Shown here: piece by piece, positions 14,461 to 24,201 of the stretch | Layout: every line of letters starts with the position of its first letter | Position numbering within the stretch: position 1 is the first letter of the stretch | Notes under the pieces: model-generated | Told to the model about the DNA's origin: nothing | The model's database searches: none | The model's input: only the letters and a program-made list of their open reading frames with translations | Assembly: GCA_934045905.1 (NCBI GenBank) | Contig: OW203767.1 | Span: 19,347,073 to 19,411,072, forward strand | Source of the DNA: Leuctra nigra | Lineage: Eukaryota > Arthropoda > Insecta > Plecoptera > Leuctridae | Direction: 5' to 3' | Length of the DNA: 64,000 bases | Program-made: the position numbers and the translations under genes

Positions 14461-17400
14461 GTAGGAGAAAGAGGCAGGACAATAAAGGAAGGACACTGGA
14501 CAATAATGAGAAGAAAATATCGAGAAGACGAAGACGTCAGTATTTGTTGAAAATAGGCACATTAAATATTGTCACGTTAACGAACAACATTGAACAGATT
14601 GTGGATTTGATGATTGACAAAAATCTGGATGTGTTGGGCCTTAGTGAGACGAAGTGGAAGGGGGCAGGTGAGAAGATACTGCGAGGGGGATACAAGCTCA
14701 TGTGGTCAGGTGGTGAGACGGGGAAAAGTGGAGTAGGATTTGTCGTAAGCAGCGCTTATAAAGAGAAGGTGTTAGAGATTGAGAGAAGAAGTGATCGACT
14801 AATCAAGATGAAGCTAGCAATTGATAAAAACATTGTCGAGCTGGTACAAGTGTACGCACCCCAAACATTGAGACCAAAAGAAGAAAAGGACAAGTTTTGG
14901 GAGGAGCTAGAGGATTTGGTGGAGTTAAAGGATGTCTTGATTATTGGTGATTTTAATGCCATGGTAGGGATGGACCGGACGGGGTGTGAGCTAGTGCTTG
15001 GTCCGCATGGGTGGGGTAGGACAAATGTTGAAGGGAAGAAGATGATAGAGTGGTGCAGTTCGTTGAATTTAAAAATTGCAAATACTTGGTTTGTGAAGAA
15101 GAAAGACAAAATGATAACAAGAGTCGGTCGAGGACAAAATGGAACAGTTTTGGAATCAGTAATAGATTATGTGTGTGTAAGCAGAAGCATGGACAGATAT
15201 CTGCTGGATGTTGAAGCAGTCTCATCTGGGACAGTAATTAGTGATCATAGACTGCTGGTCACAAAGATGAGGGTAGAAAGGAGAGGAAAAGGAAATCGAA
15301 ACACGGGAGTGAAACGAATAAAAACATGGAAATTGCAAGAAGAAGCGGTGAAGGAAGATTTTTGCAGAAGAATAACAGAGCAAGTTCCAATAGGGGAGAT
15401 ACAAGACGTAGAGGTGGAATGGTATGGTTTTAAGTCAATAATGGTGGCGGTAGCGGAAGAGGTATGTGGAAGGTCTTCAGGCAAGAGAAAAGAAAAAGAA
15501 ACACCTTGGTGGAACAAGAGAGTGAAAGCAGTAGTTGAGGAAAAGAAGTTGGCCTGGATGAAGAAAGTACACGACAACTCTGAGGAGAATGTAAGAGCTT
15601 ATAAAGCGGCTAAGATCCTGGTGAAGTCAATTGTTGAAGAGGAGAAGAGAAAGACGATGGAGGTTCTTGCAGACAAGCTGGAAAGAGATTATGATGGTAG
15701 TAAGAAAATGTTGTACAACATGGTTGGGATGAGACGACGGGACAATGAAGTGCAGTCGGTGATGAAGTTGGAAGATGGAACAGTGACAAATAAGCCGGAG
15801 GAGTTAAAGAACATATGGAGGGACTACTTTAAAAACCTGTTGAAGGGTGACGAGGAGAGGGAGGATACAGACGCAGATGTGAGGGAAGTGGATGCTCAAC
15901 TAATAGGAGTGAATGACCGCTATGTAAAAGAGGCACCAAGTAGAGTCGAGGTGAAGAACGTGATAAAGAGAATGAAAAATGGAAAGGCTACTGGAATAGA
16001 CGAAATAAATGTTGAGATGTTAAAGGCAGCTGGCGATGAGGGGGCGGAATGGCTTCGTAGAGTAATCCATGCAGCTTGGATGGAATGTAAAATACCTGAA
16101 GATTGGGGTAGAGGTATAATTACTCCAATCTTCAAGAAAGGGGATAGAAAACTGGCTGGCAACTACAGAGGCATAACAATCATATCGCAGGCAGCCAAAA
16201 TATACGAGAAGATACTAGAGAGAAGGCTCATGCTATACTTGGAGGAGAAGATAAGGGAGGAGCAGTATGGTTTTAGGCGGGGGCGGTCGACCATTGACCT
16301 AGTATTTGCACTGCGGCAGCTGATGGAAAGCAGATGGGAAGAGGGATCCATTACAAGGATGGTTTTTTTGGACCTCGAGAAAGCTTACGACAGGCTACCT
16401 AGAGAGATGGTGTGGAAGTGTTTGAAGAGGAAAGAAGTGTGTGGAGAACTAATAAAGAAGATAAAGAGTACGTATAAGAACAGCTGGAGTTGTGTGCAGT
16501 GCAGTGTAGGGAGGACAGAATGGTTCCAAGTAAATGAAGGCTTAAAGCAAGGTAGTGTGTTGTCACCGACTCTGTTTGGTGTTGTAATGGATGAGATGGT
16601 ACGGGAAGTGGAGAATGACGAAGTGGAAGGAAGGGATTCAAAAACATTTATATATGCAGATGACATTATGATATGGAGCGAGTCGGAAGATGAGATACAG
16701 TTGAAGGTGGATAAATGGAATTGTGTGACAGAAAAGTATGGCCTACATATTAGCAGAGAAAAGAGTGAAACATTGTGTATGGACAGAGGAAAGAAGGCGA
16801 GGTGCAAGATTGGAATCCAGGGAGCAATGCTGCAAGAACGGGAGGAGTTTAAATATTTAGGAAGTGTTGTGACAAGGGATGGTAAGGTGGAGCGCGAGAT
16901 AAAGAAGAGACGAGCAGCGGCGGAGAGCTTTTACCAATGTGTTCGGAAGCTGTTATGGAAGGAGGGTATACCAATGAGGTGCAAACTACTGATATACAAA
17001 CTGTACTATATTCCAATCCTGACATATGGGGCGGTAACATGGCCAATGGGCAGAAGAGAAATAGCAGAAATCCAGGCATCACAGATGAAGTTTTTGAGAG
17101 GGGTGGCGGGAGTGACCAAGTTGGATAAAATCAGGAGTAAGAAGATAAGACAAGACTTGGGAGTGGAGAAGTTAAGTTTGAAGATAAGTCGAGAGAGGTT
17201 GAGATGGTTCGGGCACATGAAAAGAATGGGAGAGGAGAGAATTCCTAGAAGAGAATTTGAGAAGGGAAGACAAGTGAAGAAAAAGAAGGCTGGGCGTCCG
17301 AGGACCAAGTGGATGGACAGCATTGAAGAGGATGTGGCGGAGAGAGGCGAAGATTGGAGGAGAGTGGAAGGAGAGAAGTGGTGGGAAGATGTAGAAAGAT

Positions 17401-17519
17401 GGAATGAGTTGGTGGAGCGGCAGGTGGAGGAATCAGAGGAGAGCGAAGACGATGAGGAAGAAGACGACGGGGAAGAAGTTGGAATGGCCGGCCGACTTCG
17501 GCATCCCAGGAGGCCCTAG
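14403..17519 (+). CDS. Retrotransposon ORF2: AP endonuclease-reverse transcriptase
   Basis: 1038 aa. Residues about 49-285 form an apurinic-type endonuclease with its expected residues: LNIV (Asn55), LSETKW (Glu82), VYAP (Tyr151), IIGDFNA (Asp183, Asn185), IDYV (Asp255) and SDH (280-282). The reverse transcriptase follows, with NYRGITI, QYGFRRGRSTIDL, VFLDLEKAYDRLP (first catalytic Asp657), GLKQGSVLSPTLF and FIYADDIMIW (YADD 751-754), then FKYLGSVVTRDG of the thumb region. The C-terminal part has RLRWFGHMKRMG and GRPRTKWMDSIEED, typical of RTE-like insect elements, and a strongly acidic tail. All key residues are present, so the enzyme is probably functional. It begins 58 nt before the ORF1 stop, in the -1 frame relative to ORF1, so translation may use frameshifting or reinitiation. 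Confidence 0.93.
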   Translation: MDSVEAGFSDKLVFKENIVGRRKRQDNKGRTLDNNEKKISRRRRRQYLLKIGTLNIVTLTNNIEQIVDLMIDKNLDVLGLSETKWKGAGEKILRGGYKLMWSGGETGKSGVGFVVSSAYKEKVLEIERRSDRLIKMKLAIDKNIVELVQVYAPQTLRPKEEKDKFWEELEDLVELKDVLIIGDFNAMVGMDRTGCELVLGPHGWGRTNVEGKKMIEWCSSLNLKIANTWFVKKKDKMITRVGRGQNGTVLESVIDYVCVSRSMDRYLLDVEAVSSGTVISDHRLLVTKMRVERRGKGNRNTGVKRIKTWKLQEEAVKEDFCRRITEQVPIGEIQDVEVEWYGFKSIMVAVAEEVCGRSSGKRKEKETPWWNKRVKAVVEEKKLAWMKKVHDNSEENVRAYKAAKILVKSIVEEEKRKTMEVLADKLERDYDGSKKMLYNMVGMRRRDNEVQSVMKLEDGTVTNKPEELKNIWRDYFKNLLKGDEEREDTDADVREVDAQLIGVNDRYVKEAPSRVEVKNVIKRMKNGKATGIDEINVEMLKAAGDEGAEWLRRVIHAAWMECKIPEDWGRGIITPIFKKGDRKLAGNYRGITIISQAAKIYEKILERRLMLYLEEKIREEQYGFRRGRSTIDLVFALRQLMESRWEEGSITRMVFLDLEKAYDRLPREMVWKCLKRKEVCGELIKKIKSTYKNSWSCVQCSVGRTEWFQVNEGLKQGSVLSPTLFGVVMDEMVREVENDEVEGRDSKTFIYADDIMIWSESEDEIQLKVDKWNCVTEKYGLHISREKSETLCMDRGKKARCKIGIQGAMLQEREEFKYLGSVVTRDGKVEREIKKRRAAAESFYQCVRKLLWKEGIPMRCKLLIYKLYYIPILTYGAVTWPMGRREIAEIQASQMKFLRGVAGVTKLDKIRSKKIRQDLGVEKLSLKISRERLRWFGHMKRMGEERIPRREFEKGRQVKKKKAGRPRTKWMDSIEEDVAERGEDWRRVEGEKWWEDVERWNELVERQVEESEESEDDEEEDDGEEVGMAGRLRHPRRP

Positions 17520-17600
17520 AAGAAGGTGGAGCTACCTCCACCCCCCAACCCGACTTTAGTTGGATGGGGTATAATTAATTGTTAATTAATTGATATAATA

Positions 17601-18393
17601 AAAATTTCAATCATTTTGAAGCATCTGAGTGGATGATTCCGCCAATTTCATCAAAAATATTATTTATCTGATTTAAATGTTAGTTGGTTATACCGGCTTT
17701 TGGACAAGTAAATTGTACGAGCAGCATAATGGCATCATTGGTTGTAAATTGTTAAGTATCTTGTACGTTTGATAAGAAACAGGTCGTTCGACGGAGAATG
17801 TGCGGGAGCTAAATCTGCGGTTTTGTGGTTCAACTATACAAGAATCAACCGCCCGTGAATCCTCCGTGACTAATCATCGGGATTATTGATAATTCATTTG
17901 GAATCATTGATCGATATCTAATCACTGGACGGCGAAGTCATAAACAATCATTGGTCTTCACATTCAACCATGTGAAAGTCCGCCATTAAACTTTCTTCGA
18001 AAAAACCTCGCACGGATGCATTAAAGACAATACGAGATTTGAATATATCATGATTCGAATTATTCAAACACAATGAACTGTTTTTTGTTCAAGAATCGTC
18101 CTCTGCATAATAATCATTCACCAGAACAAGCATTCAGAAAGATTAGCGCATTTACAAAACTTTAAAGAATCATTCAAGCTACACTACAATAATTATAGAA
18201 ATTGCGTGTCTTTTATTTGAGGTTCCTTTTTAATTGGGCAATAAAAACAGCAAAGATCATTAGGTGCATATTACGCCCAAAGTGAAATGCTGTCAAAGAA
18301 AGTGAAATTATTATATACTTGTTTCTTTACTTTCATATTACATATCATTTTTCTATACCGATCTGTCACCTGCTATTTCTTGTTTTGTCACAG
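17601..18393. other. Non-coding DNA between the retrotransposon and gene A
   Basis: AT-rich, no ORF of note. TATATACTTG lies at about 18311-18320 and could serve as a weak local promoter if gene A starts at 18394. The stretch ends with a good splice acceptor (TTTTGTCACAG, AG at 18392-18393). Confidence 0.5.
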
Positions 18394-20718
18394 ATGCTGC
18401 GAAGGAGCCTGATCTTTTTCGTTGCCATGACAACCGTTGCCATGGCAGCAGAGAAACAAATCCAGCTGGAGGACATCGAGCGGGACACGCTGAACAACGC
18501 GAAACAGCTGGAACAGCCCCAACAGGAGCAGCAGTACATCTACCAACAGCCAGGACAGTTGCAGTTGACGCCTCAACAGCATCAAGCCTTCCTGCAGCAG
18601 TATCAACAGATGATCTCCACGATGCAGGCTCAACCAGCCTACACATCGGCCAACTTAGCAGGTTTGTGGAGATTTCTAATCTTTTAACACATATAATTAG
18701 TTATACACTTATGAAGTAAGAATACAAACGCTTCTTTAGATGAATATCGCACTGTTCACACAAATGAGATAGAAAGTGTTCTGGGTTTCCGGTTGTACCG
18801 GATATTGGCTGGAGCACAAGACCTTTCTTTTATTATTTAATTGACACTTGAAATGTAATACCTATTAGGAGTTGATTTAGTTTTAAGTTCGCCTCATCGA
18901 CAACCTGTTTTAATTAGAGAGTGTTAATTGTTTAAGTTTCTAATTAAATCAGGTTTGAAGGCTTCTTACAAGAAGTGATTATAGTCTTATTTACTTAGTT
19001 CATCATCTCTGAGTGATACCATAGACTAGAGCAAACCCTTCTTACCTCTATGCTGATACTCATATTATCTAATATATGTATTGTATTCAAGATGACTGCT
19101 TAATTATTAATAATAACACAAGCTTTTCGTGTTACCAACACGATAGTGAAGATATTATTAACTAAGTATTGATAATTATAGTAGCAAACCGATAATTAAT
19201 TAATAATTGTATAAATAATCTTTGAGTTTTATTGGTGTATATATAGAAAGATGATTTACTAGATCATATTTTTGACCGGTTTTCTTTGATTCGTAATATT
19301 TTAATTCCTCTTTATAGATTATAATCATTTTATTAGTTGTAGAACATGGAAACTATAATTACGTTTTATCTATTTAATTAAAAACTTCAATTAAGTAATT
19401 AGCAGTAACTTATCTTGTACCTCGAATTTGTACCAGCAATTAGGAGCTCTGCCTAAAAACAATCTAAATGGAAAGCCCCAAAAAGATAGATTCTAATCTT
19501 CATCTTCCTACAGGACTTCAATACCAAAGCGCCGCACCAGCTCAGTACATGAACGCTGTCCCTCTGCAATACTACACCACCTCAGCAGCCGCCAACACCG
19601 CTCAGCAGTACCAGCAGTACCCTCAGCAGTACATCCAGTACGTGCCCGTGAGCGACAAGCAACAGGTCGCCTACCAACAGCCGTCGCAACAGCAACAGCA
19701 GTACTCCATGGTCCCCGTGCAGCTGTCTCCCAAGCAACTGCAGGCTTATCTCGATCAAGAGGCTCAACTGTCGCTGACGCCTGAACAGTACAAGAGCTTC
19801 ATCAGTCAGCAACAGCAGCTGTCTTCTGGCAAACAGTATCAGTCAGCAAAACAGCCGAGTTACGAGACTACCTCCTCGGATTCCAAGGAACAGTACGAAA
19901 CTCTACCGACACCACAGCAATATAAATATGAAGCTCCTACTAAAGAAGCACTTCAGCAGTATAAATATGAGGCCCCCAGCAAAGAGACAGTTCAGCAGTA
20001 CAAATACGTAGCTCCGACCAAATACGAGACTGAGACACAATACAAGTACGTAGCTCCGACTAAGTACGAGACTCTACCCACACCACAGCAGTATAAATAC
20101 GTGACAAAGTACGAGTCTACTCCACAGCAGATCAAATACGTAGCTCCTTCCAAGCAGCATGAATCACAGACACAACAGTATAAATACGTAGCTCCGACTA
20201 AGACCTACGAGACTCTGCCTACTCCACAACAATACAAATACGTAGCTCCGAGTAAACAATACGAGACTGCTTCTCAGCAATACAAATACGTGACTCAACC
20301 AAAATACGAGCAACCTAAATACGAGTCCATCACACAACCTAAGTACGAGACTATTGCTCAGCAATACAAATACGTAGCTGCTCCGTCGAAACAGTACGAG
20401 ACAATCCCCCAACAGTACAAGTACGTGACACAGAAGGAATACGAAGGACTAACAGCTGGACCTAAGCCACATTACATTACACTTCCTCAGAAGCAGTATG
20501 TACAGTATCAACAGAGTCCCCAGTACGTGTACCAGAGTGAACTGCCTCAGTACACGACAAAGCAAGTGTACTCGTCAGGTGTCAAGTCGACGGTGACGCC
20601 TCCTGTCAAGATGCACTCGGGTTTCCTGCCCTCGAGTACGAGAATAAGTTCAACTTTGACACATCCTGATCATGGACACAGTTACATGAGCTATAGGCAA
20701 GGCGAGACGGCCTTCTAG
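18394..20718 (+). CDS. Gene A: secreted Gln/Tyr-rich repeat protein (YKYVAP repeats)
   Basis: Coding exons 18394-18661 and 19514-20718, joined in phase 1 (donor G/GTTTGT, acceptor CTACAG/GA), giving 490 aa. The signal peptide is MLRRSLIFFVAMTTVAMA, with cleavage before AEKQ. Residues about 55-180 contain three related units, LTPQQHQAFLQQYQQ, LSPKQLQAYLDQEAQ and LTPEQYKSFISQQQQ. Residues about 225-400 hold eleven degenerate repeats of the form QQYKYVAP(T/S)K-YET(L)PTP. There are no cysteines in the repeats and no chitin-binding R&R motif. Regular Tyr-Lys-Tyr spacing suggests a self-assembling, possibly tyrosine- or quinone-crosslinked extracellular matrix or cuticle protein; that is inference. 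The start could be the ATG at 18394, or a further tiny exon may lie upstream (see 12052-12161). Poly(A) signal at 20933-20938. Confidence 0.8.
18662..19513 (+). other. Intron of gene A (852 bp)
   Basis: AT-rich GT-AG intron with no element recognised inside. The apparent ATG at 19468 lies in the intron and is not the start, because reading through would give no signal peptide. Confidence 0.75.
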
Positions 20719-20932
20719 AATCACCAAAATCAAAAGTTTTAACACTTAAGTATTATTTCGGTTCTCTTTCAGAATTGATCAAAATGAATTGATTAGCAAT
20801 GATTTATGAAATAATTTATTGGTTTTTCAATGAATTCCTTAGATTCTTCGATATTCCAACTATTAGTTGTCGAGGAATACTGTACTGATATTTTTTAAGT
20901 TTGCTGTATGTAGAGTTTAATTTTTATATATA

Positions 20933-20938
20933 AATAAA
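20933..20938 (+). terminator. Poly(A) signal of gene A
   Basis: AATAAA about 215 bp after the stop codon of gene A. Confidence 0.6.
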
Positions 20939-22602
20939 CGAACAACTTCGTAATACCATCTTTTTAATCCTGTAACCCAATAACTTTAAATCCCACAATA
21001 CTTTTGTGAAACGTTTCATCTTCATGTATTGAATTTAAAGTAATTAGATCAAATTTACATGTAATAGAATATTATAAAAAAATGTGTCAATCTTAGCGTG
21101 AGCTGAGAGTAGGTCACAGTTTCCCTAGAAGACCCACCCTCGACGTTCACCCGTTCACCTCAATCTTGCCTTCTTTACTTTCCAATACCAATGAATCATC
21201 TCAAAGTTAGAATTATAAAAAAATCAATCGATCAACGTCGAGAAATAGGTAATGCGAATGATACGGTTCTTTAAATCCATCAATTGTTCTCTACACGCTT
21301 GACAAATTATCAATTGAATTTGACGCCATTCTTTTCTATCGCCGGAATTCTGAGTCACGTCAGAATCGGAAAATTGCACAAAGAATAATATAAAAATAGG
21401 ATTATTATTCTCAAGTTTCATGCACAGTTTTGTTTACTCGAGATTGTACAAGACAAAAGGATGAGATATCACAATAAATTATCAACACCTCTTGATATAA
21501 GTTGTTACGCTTGTTGGGTATCTTTTGTAGGTAAAGCGGTCTCTGGAAATATATTTTTTAATTTCTTTTTAAGTATGTTAGATTGTCGATTAGGTATTTA
21601 CAAAGCTCTCCTATCACTGGAATGTGCCTAAATTGATTAGTAACGCATTAGGTGAACTGACAGAGAACATAATGTAGATCCAAGAAGGCAGTGGACCGAA
21701 GTTATAAAGAACAAAATGTTTGCCAAAATACTTCATTTCTGGTAGTTTCATCCGAAATCGCCATGAAGGGCAGAAGCATAAAGAAATTTCCAGGTTAATG
21801 AGTATAGGTAAATCAATCTTCTCATGAGCACTTAACTGGATAAATGTTTACCGATATAGGCGACATTATCGCCTATTATTATCTCTAATAGGAGATCAAA
21901 TCATCTATAATTTATTCACAAACTTTCTTGTACAACTAATCACTCTCACGTGACATTCTGCTTCTGTCAGATTTGTTTGTCCTTCAGTTCGTTCTTATGC
22001 GTTGCTATGGTTACAAGGTGTGATTAACTACTCTTGAAAATATGCATTTTGAACAATAAACACATTTAATTCGCTCGTTAGATCTACAAAACATAGTGAG
22101 AGTTTAATAACAGTACGTTCAAAAATATTGAGAAAATCGATATGGTAAATTCATGAACTTATAGTTTTTGAGTACCTAATTATCGGTTTAAAATAAGAAA
22201 AAACGGATATAAAATTGTTATTAACATGTTATAACAGTATAGCTCTTACATCATTTTTACACTTTATTATTGAACATACGAAGTTAAATGTTACATCCAA
22301 CGTTTTGGCAAGATGGAAATTACATCACTCTACGCAAATCAGTTTTTGACAATTCACAAGGAAAGAAGATTTTTGTCATTTTCACGAGCGAGTAGTATGG
22401 TCAGAAAACTGGCGTCGTTACGAAATTTTTGTTACCAAAAATGCAAAATCGAACATTTTGAACATACAACGTTCTTATGTTTAGGGTGACGAATAAGTTA
22501 TGGTTGAGTTGAGATCATCTGTAAAGAACATAATCAGAAGTCATCTGAACACTTTGGCCAATTCAAATCATCATGTATACCGCGGAATATGTCCCATCAT
22601 CT
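20939..22602. other. Intergenic stretch
   Basis: No convincing gene; the 65-codon minus-strand ORF at 21224-21421 is not supported. A small perfect hairpin (ATAGGCGA-CATTA-TCGCCTAT) lies near 21856-21876. Confidence 0.5.
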
Positions 22603-22672
22603 TATAAATTACCTTCAGCTTGCTCGGTTCGAGTCTAGTCTGACATTAAATACGAGGATGGTAATTATGACG
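22603..22672 (+). promoter_or_regulatory. Orphan promoter/first-exon-like cassette (tentative)
   Basis: TATAAAT at 22603-22609, then about 50 bp downstream ATGGTAATTATGACG followed by GTACGC at 22673. This resembles the TATA + 4-5-codon first exon + donor pattern of genes B to F. No matching second exon with signal-peptide coding potential was found before gene B, so it may be a dead first exon or chance. Confidence 0.2.
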
Positions 22673-22860
22673 GTACGCATGAAGCTACTTATGATTTAGG
22701 TACCTATGAGTAGGTATCTGTCCAAGCGTTTGGTTGATCACGAGGATCTTTCACAAAATGGACTACCATGACATGAATCGAATAATACGTTCTATATTAT
22801 GAATTACATTTCAGGGGATCTACGTATCAAATTATGCATTATGCACTTTTACCTTTTTAA

Positions 22861-22970
22861 AGCCCAATCCACACTAGCAACTTTAGGTGGATCAATTTTG
22901 GCTCTGCACATGTGCAGATAGATAGTCACAAAGAGCCCAACCAATAGTTGCTAATCTAAAGAAGCATAAT
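22861..22970. repeat. Imperfect inverted-repeat element
   Basis: Contains the 16-bp palindrome TCTGCACATGTGCAGA at 22903-22918, identical to that inside the MITE at 3503-3641, with flanking TAGCAACT/AGTTGCTA in inverted orientation. Probably a degraded relative of that MITE type. Confidence 0.35.
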
Positions 22971-23057
22971 TATTGGGACCAATTGAATAAACTTAAAATA
23001 GTTGTAATTTTCATAAAGTAAACATCTCCAAATTAATGCAATTTTTAAAAATGACCT

Positions 23058-23190
23058 GGGGCCCTATTCTATAACTTTTGAATTCCCAATTATGATTGAA
23101 TTTGATTTCATGCAATGTTCATCCATATGGCTGTGACTGGATTCCATCAGAATGGCATTGGGAAAACGTTCTAGAATAGACCTTACTGAT
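23058..23190. mobile_element. Small MITE-like element
   Basis: The ends read GGCCCTATTCTATAACTTTT and AAAACGTTCTAGAATAGACC, imperfect inverted repeats of each other. Non-coding. Possibly a distant relative of the GGGCC-type elements at 33421 and 61417. Confidence 0.4.
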
Positions 23191-23739
23191 AAATGAAGCA
23201 GATACATTTTTTCATTGTTGCGTTTACATTTTCTTGTTTTCTTTCAGAAAAAATAGTTTATTTTCCTATTATTGAGCAATTGCACTGTCGAAGTCTCAAT
23301 CGACTCTAAGATCGGTTTCTTCCCACCATTCAGTTCGCTTGTTCTTGTGAGAGGTGATGTTGGGTGCTGCATTCTGGCGGAGAAATCCCGCATAATATGC
23401 ACCGATGCATTCAGACAAAGCACCTCGCGATTTGCATTAAACCACCGTGAAATTCACACACTTTTTACCCGCCTTTGCACGACTAGAGTCAAGTTCATGA
23501 ACGAAACAAACATTTTTTAAAGCAAAATATTAAATCGTTTTTAGAAGACTTTCAGAATTAATTTTAAACTCAAATTTCACCTTTCACCCGATTCTACCGC
23601 AGACACCAATGGAACATAACAAAGATTCCCGTATGAACAATAATCGAAAAGTAGCCACAAGTATTTTATTACTTCTGGACTGTTCTTTTCGGAAGTACTC
23701 AACCACAAATTATCATTTAATATGTGCATCAATTTAATT
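23191..23739. other. Non-coding stretch
   Basis: An 82-codon ORF at 23272-23520 has moderately protein-like composition (ends in TRVKFMNETNIF) but no signal, domain or neighbouring splice site that makes a gene. I leave it uncalled. Confidence 0.4.
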
Positions 23740-24201
23740 TAGGGCTGTGCAAGTCTCGAAAATTCTCGACAAGAACAAGATTAAACTCCATCTCGATCTC
23801 GAACGAATGTTCAAATTTCCATCTCGAATTTTCAAGTCTCGATCATGGATGGTTCTAGGTTGGTGTAAGCCACCGATATTTCAAATATTTTGTTTATTTT
23901 GCAGGACTAGCGCCTAAATTTCTTTGTATCTCCATGTAGTACTCCATAAATATGTTTTGTATTGTTTTATATAATGATAAATGAAGAAGATAGCCATAAG
24001 GACTTTATTAAACAAATGCTATTTTTTTGTATGCCTGGAAAATAACACTGTTTTTTTCCACAACAAAAATCTTTACAAAAAGGGTGTGATCTCGCTCAAA
24101 TGTTCTCGATCTCGAGATATCTCACTCGATCTCGTGGGACATTTTTAAAATAATCTCGATCTCGCTCGAAATGGAAAATTTCAATCTCACACAGCTCCCT
24201 A
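23740..24201. mobile_element. TIR element with CTCGA-rich subterminal repeats
   Basis: The ends read TAGGGCTGTGCAAGTCTCG and, in reverse complement of the right end, TAGGGAGCTGTGTGAGATTG. Both arms are filled with repeats of ATCTCGATCTCG, the right arm in the same sense as well as the inverse, as in subterminal-repeat regions of hAT-type elements. AT-rich sequence resembling CAATTTA flanks both ends. Non-coding. Confidence 0.5.

Larger units (their letters stand above)
12787..17600 (+). mobile_element. Full-length-looking non-LTR retrotransposon (RTE-like)
   Basis: Two intact overlapping ORFs (13081-14460 and 14403-17519) preceded by roughly 0.3 kb of possible 5' untranslated sequence and followed by a short 3' tail. 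Just after ORF2, 17525-17542 forms a 7-bp stem with a CTAC loop (GGTGGAG/CTCCACC), followed by a C/G-rich segment and an AT-rich end (TTAATTAATTGATATAATAA). The tail is not a long poly-A, consistent with RTE-type elements. Element boundaries are approximate because I could not identify a target duplication. Both ORFs lack stops or frameshifts, so insertion is probably recent. Confidence 0.8.

Noticed and set aside
14756..17541. Many minus-strand ORFs of 80-140 codons across ORF2
   Set aside because: Shadows of the purine-rich retrotransposon coding strand; Ser/Phe/Leu-rich with no motifs.
19468..19513. ATG at 19468 as start of a 416-codon gene
   Set aside because: The preceding sequence is intronic, and using the acceptor at 19512-19513 joins it to an exon that encodes a proper signal peptide.
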